A DNA stretch of 64,000 bases from Millisia brevis NBRC 105863 (GCF_001552615.1 NZ_BCRN01000007.1:124001-188000); one strand, 5' to 3'; shown: positions 46,352-56,800, numbered from the stretch's first letter. Made by a program: numbers and translations. The notes: generated from the letters alone by a model not told the origin.

Positions 46352-48081
46352 CCCTCTCGATTCCCGCCGATGCGCCGTTCACCCATGCCCAGCAGAACTG
46401 GTTGGCGGGCTTCCTTGCGGGCATCGCGGCCGCGCGCCGCGACCAGCCCGAGCAGTCGGTCGCGACGCTGACGGTCGAGATCCTGGTGGGTACCCAGACC
46501 GGCAACAGCGAGGAGCTCGCCGGTCAGTTGTCGAATACGTTGCGCTCGAACAACCTCGGCGCCAACGTGACCCACCTCGACGATATGCCGATCGACAAGC
46601 TGATGGCCGCCTCGCACGTACTGGTGATCACCTCCACCTACGGTGAGGGCGAGATGCCGGACAACGCGGAGCTGTTCTGGGATGCGCTCGGTTCGCCGGC
46701 CGCGCCGCGGCTGGAGTCGACCCGATTCGCGGTGCTCGCCCTGGGCGACAGCGGTTACGACGACTTCTGTCAGGCGGGCAAGCTGATCGACACCCGCTTC
46801 GAGCAGTTGGGGGCCCAGCGGATCGTTCCGCGCGTCGATTGTGATGTCGACTTCGAGGAGCCGGCGACCGCCTGGATCACCGATGTCGTCGGCCGACTGG
46901 CGGCCGAGGCCCCGGCGACCACGGGTGCCCCGGTGGCCGCGTCGATCCCGACCACCCCGGCCCCGTCGACCAAGAAGTGGTCGCGCAAGTCGCCGTACCC
47001 GTCGCGGCTGGTGGCCAACCGTGTCATCTCGGGACCGGGCAGCGACAAGGAGATTCGCCACTACGAGTTCGCGCTCGGCGACAGCGGCATCGAGTACGCC
47101 GCCGGCGACGCGCTCGCGGTGGTGCCCCTCAACGACACCGTGCTCGTCGAGGAGATGCTCGGGCATCTCGAGCTCGATGGCGATGCCACCGTCGGTGAGG
47201 AGACCCTGGCGCAGCGGCTGTCGCATGCGCTCGAGATCCGGTTGCCGTCGAAGGATCTGATGGCCGCACTGGCCCAGCGTCATCCGAAGGGCGAACTGGC
47301 GGCGCTGCTCGCCCGCCCGGAGCGCGAGTCGTTGGAGAACTGGCTGTGGGGTCGCGACACGATCGACCTGTTGCGCGAACACCCGGGCTGCGGCTTCGAC
47401 GCCGAGGAATTCTGCGGGATGCTGCGTCCGCTGCAGCAGCGCGCGTACTCGATCTCGTCGAGCCCGCTGGCGTCGCCGGATCGCATCCACCTGACGGTGG
47501 CGTCGGTGCGCTACGGCGACGACCGGATCCGCGGCGGCGTCTGCTCGACCTTCCTGGCCGATCGTCTCGGCGAGGAGGATCCGGTGGGCATCTACCTGCA
47601 GCCCAATGCGGCCTTCCGGGTGCCGACCGACGACGACCTGCCGATGATCATGATCGGCCCCGGCACCGGCCTGGCGCCCTTCCGCGGCTTCCTGCAGGAG
47701 CGGGCGGCGCGCGGGGCGGGCGGTGACAACTGGCTCTTCTTCGGCGACCGGCACCGCGCGGACGACTTCATCTACGAGGAGGAGATCCTGGCGTTCTCGT
47801 CCTCGGGGGTGCTCGATCGGCTCGACCTGGCGTTCTCCCGCGACCAGGCGCAGAAGATCTACGTGCAGACCCGCATGCTCGAACAGGGCAAGGAGCTGTA
47901 CGACTGGCTCGAGCGCGGCGCGCATATCTACGTCTGTGGCGATGCCTCGCGGATGGCCAAGGACGTCGACTCGGCGCTGCGCACGATCATCGAAACCCAC
48001 CGGGCCAAGGGGCCGGCCGATGCGGACGAGTACGTCGCAAACCTCAAGCGCGCCAAGCGCTACGTGCGCGACGTGTACTGA
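46348..48081 (+). CDS. CysJ-like diflavin reductase (flavodoxin-FAD-NADPH), partner of the glutamate synthase
   Basis: 577 aa. Flavodoxin-like FMN domain (VGTQTGNSEELA, TSTYGEGEMPDNA, ALGDSGYDDFC), a Pro/Thr/Ala-rich linker near residue 200, then an FAD domain (RAYSISSSP, GGVCSTFL) and an NADPH domain (GPGTGLAPFRGFLQER, FFGDRHR, YVCGDA, YVRDVY C-terminus). This is the architecture of the sulfite reductase alpha subunit. The GTG overlaps the gltB stop (GTGA) and no sulfite reductase hemoprotein is encoded nearby, so the natural partner is the glutamate synthase, in place of GltD. A terminator follows. Confidence 0.9.
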   Translation: MTLSIPADAPFTHAQQNWLAGFLAGIAAARRDQPEQSVATLTVEILVGTQTGNSEELAGQLSNTLRSNNLGANVTHLDDMPIDKLMAASHVLVITSTYGEGEMPDNAELFWDALGSPAAPRLESTRFAVLALGDSGYDDFCQAGKLIDTRFEQLGAQRIVPRVDCDVDFEEPATAWITDVVGRLAAEAPATTGAPVAASIPTTPAPSTKKWSRKSPYPSRLVANRVISGPGSDKEIRHYEFALGDSGIEYAAGDALAVVPLNDTVLVEEMLGHLELDGDATVGEETLAQRLSHALEIRLPSKDLMAALAQRHPKGELAALLARPERESLENWLWGRDTIDLLREHPGCGFDAEEFCGMLRPLQQRAYSISSSPLASPDRIHLTVASVRYGDDRIRGGVCSTFLADRLGEEDPVGIYLQPNAAFRVPTDDDLPMIMIGPGTGLAPFRGFLQERAARGAGGDNWLFFGDRHRADDFIYEEEILAFSSSGVLDRLDLAFSRDQAQKIYVQTRMLEQGKELYDWLERGAHIYVCGDASRMAKDVDSALRTIIETHRAKGPADADEYVANLKRAKRYVRDVY

Positions 48082-48090
48082 TCCACTCCG

Positions 48091-48132
48091 AAAGCCGGCT
48101 CGGCCACCCCTGCGGTGGTCGAGCCGGCTTTT
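48091..48132. terminator. Strong rho-independent terminator
   Basis: An 18-bp stem, AAAGCCGGCTCGGCCACC paired with GGTGGTCGAGCCGGCTTT with a single G-U pair, encloses a 5-nt loop and ends in TTTT. The left arm starts with AAA, so it can work in both directions. It separates the glutamate synthase operon from the convergent two-component genes. Confidence 0.88.
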
Positions 48133-48144
48133 CGGTTCGACCCT

Positions 48145-48810
48145 TCAGCCGAGGCGGCTGGTGCGCGGCGAGATCATCCGGGCCGCGGTCGCCCGGTTGA
48201 CCGCGTCGAGCCGCGAGACCGCGTCGAGCTTGTCGAAGATGCGCCGCAGATGCCGTTTGACGGTGCCCTCGGAGATGCCGAGCTTGCCGGCGATCTGCCG
48301 ATTGCTCAGCGCCTCGGCGACGCAGCCGAGGACCTCGCGTTCCCGGGCGGTCAGCGGCCCGGCCGGTACGGGCGGGCCGTCGACGCGCTCGCGCATCGGC
48401 ACGATCCGCCGCGACATGTGCACCACCACCTGGCCGGTGCCGTCGGTGCGACCGCGGATCGCCGAGAGCAATGCCTCGCGGCTGGCGCTCTTGTGCAGAT
48501 ATCCGGAGATGCCGAGGTCCAGCAGATCCTGCACCAGGTTCAGGTCCTCGTACATCGTGACGATCAGGACCGACGAATCCGGGCTGGCGGTGTTGATCGC
48601 GCGGATGCTCTCCCGCACGTCCTCCCCCGGGATCTCGACGTCGAGGATCACCACGTCGGGCCGTTGCGCAGCGACCTTCGACAGCGCGGTGCGGGTGCTC
48701 GGCGCATCGACGATCACCCCGATATCCGGCTCCAGGTTGATCATGTCGCACAGCGCGCCGCGCAACAGCGTGTGGTCATCGACGACGGCGACCGAGATCG
48801 GAGCCGTCAC
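48145..48810 (-). CDS. NarL/FixJ-family response regulator
   Basis: 221 aa. The receiver domain has VDDH near residue 10, phospho-acceptor Asp in VVILDVEIPG and Lys in YLHKSAS. The C-terminal LuxR-type helix-turn-helix reads LTAREREVLGCVAEALSNRQIAGKLGISEGTVKRHLRRIF. The ATG overlaps the stop of the histidine kinase gene, so the two form a coupled pair. Target genes are unknown. Confidence 0.94.
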   Translation of the reverse strand: MTAPISVAVVDDHTLLRGALCDMINLEPDIGVIVDAPSTRTALSKVAAQRPDVVILDVEIPGEDVRESIRAINTASPDSSVLIVTMYEDLNLVQDLLDLGISGYLHKSASREALLSAIRGRTDGTGQVVVHMSRRIVPMRERVDGPPVPAGPLTAREREVLGCVAEALSNRQIAGKLGISEGTVKRHLRRIFDKLDAVSRLDAVNRATAARMISPRTSRLG

Positions 48811-50150
48811 GCCGATCGCACCATTCGTGCGGGAATGTGCACCAGCACCGAAGTCCCCTGTCCCGGACGAGATGTCACGGCCACCTCCCCACCGAGCAAC
48901 TCCGCCCGCTCCGCCATCGAACTGAGCCCGTTGGTGCGGGTCGTCCGCGCCGCGTCGAAGCCGACACCGTCGTCGACGACGACGGCGACCACCCGATCGG
49001 GGGCGATATCGACCTCGACGGTGATCGCCGCGGCGCCGGAATGCCGCACCGCATTGCGCAGCGCCTCACGGACGATCACGAACACCTCGTCGCGGGTGCG
49101 ATCCGGCAACCACGCCGATGACCCGACCACCCGGATCGCGACCGAGGTCGACTCGAGGCACATCGCGGCGACCGCCGATTCGAGGGCGACCCGCAGGTCG
49201 ACGGTCGCGATCGCCTCCCGCTCGCCGGTGCCCGAGCCGTAACCGGCGGCGCTGCCGGCGCCGGGGTCGCGGCCGGAGCCGGCCGGTAGACGCGGCCCGG
49301 ACAGTCCGGCGCGCAGCGCGGTGGTCAGATCCGAGACCTCGTGCATCGCGGCGGTCAGCGCCGATACCGCGGGCTGCATCGCATCCGCGGTGGTCGAGGC
49401 GCCCGCCAGCTGTGCCGCCTCGAGGATCTCCAGGCGGCGGGCCGCGGCGCTGATCGTATTGCCCACCCGATCGTGCAGATCCCGGGCGAGCCGACGCCGT
49501 TCGTCCTCGCTACGGCGGCGGTCGCGCCGGAGGGCGGCGTCGTCGTGGCGGCGGGCGGCCTGCTCGAGGTGCATCCCGGTGATCACCCGGAGCACCTCCG
49601 CCGCGAGGGCGATCCGTTCGACCCCGCGACGATCCTCGGCGACCAGGGCGCGCACCTCGTGCAGGACCACCGAGAACAGCAGCGACGCCGCCCGGATCTC
49701 CTCCTCCGGTGGCATCCCCACGTCGTGCCCGCGCTGCGCCATCAGTCGGTAACCGGCGACCGACTCGGCGACGGACACCCGCTCGGTCGCCAGCGTGACC
49801 GTGCAATCGGCGACCACCCGTCGGGCGTGATCGGCGTAATCCGGCCACACCCGGGCGTCGTCCACGATCGGATGTCGATCGGCGATCAATGCCGATCGGT
49901 AGCGGTCGACAATTCGATCGGTGCGCACCCGCAACAACTCACCGAATTCGACAGCGGAGATTTGTCGTTCACGTGATCGACAACCCACCTGGTCGATCAT
50001 TCGACCGGGCGTACGCATACGTTCCGGCGTCGGAAGTGTCGCGGCGCGAACCCCCGCAATTCCGCGTTCCCGAAATCCACGCGGCACCGCCCCGGATTTC
50101 ATCCGATCCGCGCCGTCGTATTCGCCGGCCGTCATCCAACTCACCGTCAT
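48807..50150 (-). CDS. Sensor histidine kinase, HisKA_3 type
   Basis: 447 aa. The phospho-acceptor helix is RRRLARDLHDRVGN (His phosphorylated in this family) and the C-terminal ATPase has VREALRNAVRHSG, VVVDDGVGFD and GLSSMAERAELLGG. No membrane segments are visible, so the sensor part is cytoplasmic; its N-terminal half is helical and without a recognized ligand domain. I start at the ATG at 50150, which has a GGGGGCGGAG ribosome site 5 nt upstream. It pairs with the response regulator. The 246 nt between it and glnE show no gene. Confidence 0.9.
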   Translation of the reverse strand: MTVSWMTAGEYDGADRMKSGAVPRGFRERGIAGVRAATLPTPERMRTPGRMIDQVGCRSRERQISAVEFGELLRVRTDRIVDRYRSALIADRHPIVDDARVWPDYADHARRVVADCTVTLATERVSVAESVAGYRLMAQRGHDVGMPPEEEIRAASLLFSVVLHEVRALVAEDRRGVERIALAAEVLRVITGMHLEQAARRHDDAALRRDRRRSEDERRRLARDLHDRVGNTISAAARRLEILEAAQLAGASTTADAMQPAVSALTAAMHEVSDLTTALRAGLSGPRLPAGSGRDPGAGSAAGYGSGTGEREAIATVDLRVALESAVAAMCLESTSVAIRVVGSSAWLPDRTRDEVFVIVREALRNAVRHSGAAAITVEVDIAPDRVVAVVVDDGVGFDAARTTRTNGLSSMAERAELLGGEVAVTSRPGQGTSVLVHIPARMVRSA

Positions 50151-50396
50151 GGCAGCTCCGCCCCCCGCAGCCTGCTGATGCACGCAGTCTAGTGGATATG
50201 CCCGCTCGTCTTCCTCAACTTCGCGGATACCGGTCGGTACGAGACTATTCCGGCGTCAGCGGCGTTCGGCCCCACCCGGCCCCGCGAACGCCCGCACGAA
50301 CAATTGGGCGTCCGCAACACCCGGCAATGGGGAGCGTACTACCGCAATACCGACCCGGCTTTACAACCGCGCAGGACCGCGGTGGCGGCCCGCCCG

Positions 50397-53300
50397 CTAT
50401 TCACCGAAGATTCGCTCGACCACCACACGCGCACGACGGGTGATCCGCAGATACTCGTCCAGAAAATCGCCACCGGAAACAGACCGATCGGAAGCAATAA
50501 CGGCCACCGCATTCAATACCTGACCCGATGTCGGAAGCTGGTCGGTCGGTTTACCTTTTGCCAACACGAGTGCATTTCGCGTGCGGGTGACCAACAACCA
50601 CGCGTCCCGCAATCGGGCGGCGTCGTCACCGGAGAGCAGCCCCTCCTTCTCGCACGCGTCGAGCGATTCGAGGGTCGAGGTGTTGTGCAGGCTGGGATAC
50701 CGCCCGGCGAACCGCAATTGGAGCAATTGCACGGTCCACTCGATATCGGTCAGTCCGCCGCGCCCGAGCTTGGTGTGCGTCTTGGGATCGGCACCCTTGG
50801 GCAGTCGTTCGGAATCGACGCGGGCCTTGATCCGCCGGATCTCGCGGACCGTCTCGGGCGAGACCCCGCCCTCGGGATAGCGGATCGGATCGACCATGTG
50901 CAGGAAGCGGATTCCCAGATCCTCGTCCCCGGCGACCTGGTGCGCGCGCAGCAGCGCCTGCACCTCCCAGGGTTCGACCCACTTGTCGTAGTAGACCCGG
51001 TACGACTCGAGGCTGCGCACGAGCGGCCCGCTGCGGCCCTCCGGTCGCAGATCCGCGTCGACCTGCAACGGCGGATCGGCGCTCGGGGCGCCCAGCAGCG
51101 TGCGCAGCCGGTCGGCGATCTGATTGGCCCACCGCACCGCACCGCTCTCGTCGGCGTCCTCGCGCGGCTCGCAGACGAACAGCACGTCGGCGTCGGAGCC
51201 GTACCCGAGTTCCGCGCCGCCGAGCCGGCCGACGCCGATCACCGCGATCTTCGCCGGCGCCGGCTCGCCGAGATCGCGCACGCTCGCGCGGATCGCCGCG
51301 TCGAGCGCCGCGTTGATCGCCGCCGCCCAGACCGACGACAGGGCCTTGCAGACCTGCCGGACGTCCTGGAACCCCAAGACGTCGGCCGAGGCGATCCGGG
51401 CCAGTTCGCGCCGGCGCAGCGCCCGCACCGCCGCGACCGCCCGCACCGGATCGTCGTGGCGGGCGGAGGACGCGAGGATCGCCCGGAAGCTGTCCTCCGG
51501 TTCGCCGGCCAGCAGCATCGGACCCGCCGGACCGTCGCCGTAGATCCGGATGATCTCCGGGACCTTGAGCAGCAGGTTCTGCAGGTAGATCGAGGTGCCC
51601 AGGACGTGCATCAGCCGCTCGGCGACCGGCCCCTCGTCGCGCAGGGTGCGCAGGTACCACTGCGCGTCGCCGACCTGCTCGCACAGCCGGCGATAGGCGA
51701 GCAGACCGCTGTCCGGATCCGGGGTATCCCCCAACCATTCGAGCAGCGTCGGCAGCAGCACCCGCTGGATCTGTCCGCGCCGGCCGGGGGCCTCCACCAG
51801 GGCGCGCAGGTGACCGAGGGCGTGTTCGGGAGCCTGGTAGCCCAGCGCCGCCATCTGCCGGGCGGCGGCCTGCGGGCTCATCCGCAGCGTCTCGGTGTCG
51901 AAGCGGACGACCGATTCGAGCAGCGGGCGGTAGAACAGCTTCTGGTGCAGACGCCGCACCCGGCGGGTATTGCGCTTGAGGTCCTCGCGCAGCACCCCGG
52001 CCGCGTCGTGTCGACCGTCCGGACGGATATGGGCGGCGCGCGCGAGCCAGCGCATCGCCTCCTCGTCGTCGTCCGGCGGCAGGGTGTGGGTGCGGACCAT
52101 CCGCTGCAGTTGCAGTCGGTGTTCGATCACCCGCAGGAATTCGTAGGAGGCGGCGAGGTTGGCCGCGTCGTCGCGCCCGACATAGCCGCCGCGCCCCAGG
52201 GCGGCCAGCGCGTCGAGGGTGTCGCGCTCGTGCAGCGAATCGTCGAGGCGCCCGTGCACCAATTGCAGCAGTTGCACCGCGAACTCGACGTCGCGCAGGC
52301 CGCCGTAGCCGAGCTTGATCTCGCGTTCGCGCATCGGGGCCGGCACGTTCTGTTCGACCCGGCGCCGCATCGCGCGGGTATCGGAGACGAAGTCCTCACG
52401 CTCGGACGCCGTCCACACCATCGGGCTGACCGCGGCGTGATAGCACCGGCCCAGCTCCATATCGCCGGTCATCGGCCGCGCCTTGAGCAGCGCCTGGAAC
52501 TCCCAGGTCTTCGCCCACCGCTGGTAGTACGCCAGATGGGAATCGAGCGAGCGGACCAGGTCGCCCTGCTTGCCCTCCGGCCGCAGCGCGGCGTCGACCT
52601 CGAAGAAGGTCGCCGAGGCGAAGCGCATCAACTCACCGGCCAGCCGCGCGGCGTACCGGTCGGCGGGCTCGGCGACAAAGATGACGTCGACATCGCTGAC
52701 GTAGTTCAGCTCGCGGGCACCGCACTTGCCCATCGCGATCACCGCCAGCCGCACCGGGCAGGGCTGACCCGGGAAGGTCACCGCGATCGCGACGGCCAGC
52801 GCCGCGGTCAGCGCGGCATCGGCCAGGTCGGCCAGGTGTTCGCCGACCTCCCGGAAGGGCAGGACCGGTTCGTCCTCGACGACGGCCGCGACGTCGAGCG
52901 CCGCCAGCAGCAGCAACTCGTCGCGATAGGCCTCGCGCAGCAGCAGCGTCGCCTTCGGACCGGTCACCCCCGCCCGGTGCAGCAGCTCGGTCGCGTTGGG
53001 ACCCTGCTCCGGGACCGCCTCGACCGCGGCGAGCAGCCGTTCGATCAGCTGGTCGCGGGTCGGCAGCCGCATCTCGTCGGTGTCGAGCAGATGCCAGCGC
53101 TGTGGCTGGGCCACCAGGTGATCGCCGAGGGTGATCGAGGAGCCGAAGAGCCCGAAGAGCCGGCCGCGCAGCCGCTTGCTCGTCCGCAACCGGGTGTCGA
53201 GTTCCGGCCACGCGTCACCCAACTGCTCGCGCATGCGCACCAGGGCGCGCAGGGCGAGGTCGGGATTCGGCGAGCGCGAGAGCGCCCACATCAGCTCGAC

Positions 53301-53408
53301 GCTGCCCTCGTCGTTCCATCCGAGGGTCACCAGATACTCGGAGGAGCGCTCCTCCAGCAGGCCCAAACGGCCCGGACCGGGTATGACGGATCGGCCGGTC
53401 GGCGACAT
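50397..53408 (-). CDS. glnE: Bifunctional glutamine synthetase adenylyltransferase/deadenylase
   Basis: About 1003 aa, against 994 that I recall for M. tuberculosis GlnE. Two nucleotidyltransferase halves are visible: [16 protein letters not shown] in the N-terminal (deadenylase) half and [16 protein letters not shown] in the C-terminal (adenylase) half, each with G-x5/6-SDx[19 protein letters not shown] and [19 protein letters not shown] repeat in both halves. It adjusts glutamine synthetase activity to nitrogen supply. The ATG at 53408 (protein opening MSPTGRSV) agrees with family length; the open frame upstream is not needed. It follows glnA2 after 234 nt. Confidence 0.95.
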   Translation of the reverse strand: MSPTGRSVIPGPGRLGLLEERSSEYLVTLGWNDEGSVELMWALSRSPNPDLALRALVRMREQLGDAWPELDTRLRTSKRLRGRLFGLFGSSITLGDHLVAQPQRWHLLDTDEMRLPTRDQLIERLLAAVEAVPEQGPNATELLHRAGVTGPKATLLLREAYRDELLLLAALDVAAVVEDEPVLPFREVGEHLADLADAALTAALAVAIAVTFPGQPCPVRLAVIAMGKCGARELNYVSDVDVIFVAEPADRYAARLAGELMRFASATFFEVDAALRPEGKQGDLVRSLDSHLAYYQRWAKTWEFQALLKARPMTGDMELGRCYHAAVSPMVWTASEREDFVSDTRAMRRRVEQNVPAPMREREIKLGYGGLRDVEFAVQLLQLVHGRLDDSLHERDTLDALAALGRGGYVGRDDAANLAASYEFLRVIEHRLQLQRMVRTHTLPPDDDEEAMRWLARAAHIRPDGRHDAAGVLREDLKRNTRRVRRLHQKLFYRPLLESVVRFDTETLRMSPQAAARQMAALGYQAPEHALGHLRALVEAPGRRGQIQRVLLPTLLEWLGDTPDPDSGLLAYRRLCEQVGDAQWYLRTLRDEGPVAERLMHVLGTSIYLQNLLLKVPEIIRIYGDGPAGPMLLAGEPEDSFRAILASSARHDDPVRAVAAVRALRRRELARIASADVLGFQDVRQVCKALSSVWAAAINAALDAAIRASVRDLGEPAPAKIAVIGVGRLGGAELGYGSDADVLFVCEPREDADESGAVRWANQIADRLRTLLGAPSADPPLQVDADLRPEGRSGPLVRSLESYRVYYDKWVEPWEVQALLRAHQVAGDEDLGIRFLHMVDPIRYPEGGVSPETVREIRRIKARVDSERLPKGADPKTHTKLGRGGLTDIEWTVQLLQLRFAGRYPSLHNTSTLESLDACEKEGLLSGDDAARLRDAWLLVTRTRNALVLAKGKPTDQLPTSGQVLNAVAVIASDRSVSGGDFLDEYLRITRRARVVVERIFGE

Positions 53409-53642
53409 AGGCGCGGTACCTTCCCCAACCTCGCGGGCTGTCCCGACGCCCACGGCAGGGTCCGGATGACGGACCTCGGGCCCGGAGGGTCGGGAAGCGG
53501 GACCTCGACGACCCGCCGTCACCGAAAATACTGCACGCGAAGCCGGCCGCGGGCGGGCATCACCCATTCCGCGGCGGCCGCGGTCGGTGTGCGCCGCGCT
53601 CGACACCGGTGGTGACTCGGGCCCTCGGCGAGCCCCGCCCGG

Positions 53643-54980
53643 CTACAGGCTCAGGGAGGTCTCCAGCTCGTAGGGGGTGACCTGGCTGCGGTAGGCCTCC
53701 CATTCGCGGCGCTTGTTGCGCAGGAAGAAGTCGAAGACGTGCTCGCCGAGGGTCTCGGCGACCAGTTCCGACTGCTCCATCGCCACCAGCGCATCGCCGA
53801 GGCTGGTCGGCAGCTCCTTGTAGCCCATCGCGCGACGCTCGGCCGGGGTGAGCGACCAGACGTCCTCCTCCGCCTCCGGGGGCAGTTCGTAGCCCTTCTC
53901 GATCCCCCGCAGTCCGGCGGCGAGCAGGACGGCGAAGGCGAGGTACGGGTTGCAGGCCGAATCGGGGCTGCGGATCTCGACGCGACGCGACGACGCCTTG
54001 TTCGGCGTGTACATCGGCACCCGGATCAGCGCCGAACGGTTCGACGGTCCCCAGGACGAACTGGTCGGGGCTTCGCCGCCCCGGATCAGCCGCTTATAGG
54101 AGTTGACCCACTGATTGGTGATCGCGCTGATCTCCCCGGCGTGCTCGAGCACGCCGGCGATGAAGGCCTTGCCGACCGCGGAGAGCTGCATCGGATCGTC
54201 GCCGTCGTGGAAGGCATTGGTATCGCCCTCGAAGAGGCTCATGTGGGTATGCATCGCCGAGCCCGGCTGGTCGCGGAAGGGCTTGGGCATGAACGTGGCC
54301 CGCACGCCCTCGTCGATCGCGACCTCCTTGACGATGTAACGGAAGGTCATCACGTTGTCGGCCATCGAGAGCGCATCGGCGTAGCGCAGGTCGATCTCCT
54401 GCTGGCCCGGTGCGCCCTCGTGGTGACTGAACTCGACCGATACCCCGACCGACTCCAACGCCTCGATCGCGTGCCGTCGGAAATTCGGGGCGCTGTCGTG
54501 CACCGCCTGGTCGAAGTAACCACCGGTGTCGGCGGGTATCGGCGGGCTGCCGGCCTCGAACTTCTCCATCAGGAAGAACTCGATCTCCGGATGCACATAG
54601 CAGCTGAAGCCGAGGTCGCCCGCCTTGCCGAGCTGGCGGCGCAGGACGTGACGCGGATCGGCCCAGGACGGGGTGCCGTCGGGCATGAGGATGTCGCAGA
54701 ACATGCGCGCCGAATGCTGGTGGCCGCCGCTGGTCGTCCAGGGCAGCACCTGGAAGGTCGTCGGGTCCGGCATCGCGATCGTGTCGGCTTCGGAGACCCG
54801 CGAGAATCCCTCGATCGCCGAGCCGTCGAAACCGATGCCCTCCTCGAAGGCCCCCTCGAGTTCGGCGGGCGCGATCGCCACCGACTTGAGGTAGCCCAGG
54901 ATGTCCGTGAACCACAGCCTGACAAACCGAATCTCGCGCTCTTCGAGACTGCGGAGCACAAACTCCTTCTGGCGATCCAT
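53643..54980 (-). CDS. glnA2: Type I glutamine synthetase-like enzyme GlnA2
   Basis: 445 aa, matching M. tuberculosis GlnA2 (446 aa) nearly end to end from memory, from MDRQKEFVLRSLEER to TPYELETSLSL. Metal and substrate motifs are present: VHPEIEFFL, EFSHHEGAPGQQEIDL, HTHMSLFEG, NQWVNSYKRL and RRVEIRSPDSACNPYL. Family members ligate ammonia to glutamate or, as shown for the Streptomyces enzyme, act on polyamines; which applies here cannot be read from sequence. I choose the ATG at 54980 by homology rather than the ATG six codons upstream. Gene order with glnE and the hydrolase is as in mycobacteria. Confidence 0.95.
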   Translation of the reverse strand: MDRQKEFVLRSLEEREIRFVRLWFTDILGYLKSVAIAPAELEGAFEEGIGFDGSAIEGFSRVSEADTIAMPDPTTFQVLPWTTSGGHQHSARMFCDILMPDGTPSWADPRHVLRRQLGKAGDLGFSCYVHPEIEFFLMEKFEAGSPPIPADTGGYFDQAVHDSAPNFRRHAIEALESVGVSVEFSHHEGAPGQQEIDLRYADALSMADNVMTFRYIVKEVAIDEGVRATFMPKPFRDQPGSAMHTHMSLFEGDTNAFHDGDDPMQLSAVGKAFIAGVLEHAGEISAITNQWVNSYKRLIRGGEAPTSSSWGPSNRSALIRVPMYTPNKASSRRVEIRSPDSACNPYLAFAVLLAAGLRGIEKGYELPPEAEEDVWSLTPAERRAMGYKELPTSLGDALVAMEQSELVAETLGEHVFDFFLRNKRREWEAYRSQVTPYELETSLSL

Positions 54981-55003
54981 GGTCGTCAGGCTAGGCACGG
55001 TTC

Positions 55004-55019
55004 GTTAAGACTGTGTTAC
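55004..55019. promoter_or_regulatory. Weak GlnR-like motif upstream of glnA2
   Basis: On the minus strand GTAAC-N6-TTAAC resembles the actinobacterial GlnR half-site pattern GTnAC-N6-GnAAC, 24-39 nt before the glnA2 start. Only one pair of half-sites is present and one base deviates, so this is a tentative nitrogen-control site. Confidence 0.25.
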
Positions 55020-55021
55020 GG

Positions 55022-55039
55022 CCCCCACGTCAGTGGGGG
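55022..55039 (-). terminator. Hairpin right after the hydrolase stop codon
   Basis: CCCCCAC-TGAC-GTGGGGG forms a perfect 7-bp stem immediately downstream of the stop. A U-rich tail is absent, so it may be a weak or rho-dependent terminator, or an mRNA 3' end stabilizer, between the hydrolase and glnA2. Confidence 0.5.
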
Positions 55040-56644
55040 TCAGCAGCTGATTCGACCGACGTTCTCCGGGGTGAGCAGATAGTCGGCGACCACCGAGTCG
55101 ACGCAGTCGACACCCGAGAACACGACGGTGTGCTGTTCGCCGGTGTAGCTGATCAGGCCGGCGTCGATGCGGTCGGCCAGCGAGACGCCGTCCTGATAGG
55201 GCGTCGCCGGATCGCCGGTGGTCGAGACGACCAGTGCGGGCGGCAGATCGGTCGGCAGGTCGGTCGTCGGCGGGGTCGCCGGCGGCACCGGCCAGAAGGC
55301 GCAGACGTCGAGCGGCGCCGCACCGGTGCCGGTACCGGAGTCGGCGAACGGGGCGACCTCGCGGATGCGGGCATCGAATTGGGCGGCGACCGCCGGGTCG
55401 GTGATCGCGGGCTCATCGACGCAGCGCACCGCGGTGAAGGCGTCGTCGGTGTTGGTATAGCTGCCGTCGGCGTCCCGACCCATGTACTGGTCGGCCAGTT
55501 GCAGCAGCCGGTCGCCCTGCCCGGCGGCGACCCCGGCCAGCCCGTCGACCAGCGACCGCCAGAGCGCCGAGTTGTACAACGCCTGGTAGGTGCCCACCAT
55601 CGCGTCCGAGTAGCCGAGCATCCGGCCGTCGCCGGCCGGGATCGGCTGATCGATCAGCGGGGTGACCAGTGCCCGAAATTGCGCAACCGCACCCGCCGGA
55701 TCGGTCCCCAGCGGGCAGGCCGGCTGCGAGGTGCAGTCGCGGGCGAAGTCGTCGAAGGCCGCCTGGAAGGCCGCCTGCTGGGCGACGACATCCTCGGCCG
55801 CTTCGTAGGCCGCGTCCTGCGGGCTCTCCGCCTCGAGGTCGATCACGACGCCGTCGAGCACCAGCGCGCGCACGTTCTGCGGGAACAGTCGCGCGTAGAT
55901 CGTGCCCAGGCGGGTGCCGTAGGAGAAGCCGAGGTAGGTCAGCTTCGGGTCGCCGAGCGCCGCGCGCAGCACGTCGAGGTCGCGGGCGACGTCCTCGGTG
56001 CCGACCCGGGCGAGCACGTCGGTGCCGACCCGGTCCTCGCACTGCTTGATGAAGTCGCGCGATTCCTGCTCGGTCTCGGCGATTCCGGCCGGCGACATGT
56101 CGACATCGAGGTCGGCGCGGTCGGCATCGATCTCCGCGTCGGTGCGACAGCGCACCAGCGGCCGCGACGCCCCGATCCCCCGCGGGTCGAATCCGACGAC
56201 GTCGAAGCGTTCGGCGACCTTCGGCGGTACCGGCAGGTCCGCCATCCAGGTGCCGGCCGCACCGGGACCGCCGGGGTTGGTGATCAGCGAACCGACGCGC
56301 GATCCCGCGGCGCGGCGGGAGACCGCGATCGTCGCGGTGGTCCCGCCGGGGTCGGAGTAATCGAGCGGGACCTCGAGCAGCGCGCACTCGACCCCCTCGT
56401 TCACCGGGTAGTCCAGGTCGAGCAGGGTGCAGTCACCCCAATCGAGTTGCTGGTCGTAGAACCGTTCGAGCCCGGCCGGGACGGCCGGACCGGTATCCGC
56501 CTGCGGGGCGCCCTCGATCGCGCTCCCGCAGGCGGTCGCCACCACCATCGGGACCAGCACCAGCGCCGAGAGCGCGGCCGGACGCCCGGTACTCCTCCGG
56601 CGGGATCGCAGTGTCGCCCACCGTCGTCCGGCGGCCTTGCGCAT
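55040..56644 (-). CDS. Secreted alpha/beta-hydrolase, CaeA/Rv2224c-like lipoprotein
   Basis: 534 aa from the ATG at 56644, which has AGGTGG 8 nt upstream. An arginine-rich N-terminus leads into the hydrophobic LSALVLVPMVVATAC, a signal peptide with a weak lipobox and a Cys for lipid attachment. The hydrolase has LITNPGGPGAAG (oxyanion region), GFDPRGIGAS, the nucleophile elbow GFSYGTRLG, the acid in STTGDPATPY and the His in GEQHTVVF. It matches the cell-envelope carboxylesterase/protease pair Rv2223c/Rv2224c found beside glnA2 and panB in M. tuberculosis; here only one copy is present. Likely a surface peptidase or esterase. Confidence 0.9.
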   Translation of the reverse strand: MRKAAGRRWATLRSRRRSTGRPAALSALVLVPMVVATACGSAIEGAPQADTGPAVPAGLERFYDQQLDWGDCTLLDLDYPVNEGVECALLEVPLDYSDPGGTTATIAVSRRAAGSRVGSLITNPGGPGAAGTWMADLPVPPKVAERFDVVGFDPRGIGASRPLVRCRTDAEIDADRADLDVDMSPAGIAETEQESRDFIKQCEDRVGTDVLARVGTEDVARDLDVLRAALGDPKLTYLGFSYGTRLGTIYARLFPQNVRALVLDGVVIDLEAESPQDAAYEAAEDVVAQQAAFQAAFDDFARDCTSQPACPLGTDPAGAVAQFRALVTPLIDQPIPAGDGRMLGYSDAMVGTYQALYNSALWRSLVDGLAGVAAGQGDRLLQLADQYMGRDADGSYTNTDDAFTAVRCVDEPAITDPAVAAQFDARIREVAPFADSGTGTGAAPLDVCAFWPVPPATPPTTDLPTDLPPALVVSTTGDPATPYQDGVSLADRIDAGLISYTGEQHTVVFSGVDCVDSVVADYLLTPENVGRISC

Positions 56645-56778
56645 CGTCGAATCCACCTGCGTGATGCTGCCATGCGACCGAGGACCCGGGGCCCGCGCCG
56701 ACCGCTCGCGTCCGATTTCCGCGGCTCGGTCGACCGGCGACCCGGCGCACCGATCGACCCGGCATATCGCGCCGAGCT

Positions 56779-56800
56779 TGTGACGAATAACACAGTCACA
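56779..56800. promoter_or_regulatory. Inverted repeat in the divergent hydrolase-panB region
   Basis: TGTGAC-N10-GTCACA is a perfect 6-bp inverted repeat in the 269-nt region between the two divergent genes. The half-sites look CRP-like but the spacing (TGTGA-N12-TCACA) is wider than the usual N6, so a regulator cannot be named. Confidence 0.3.
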
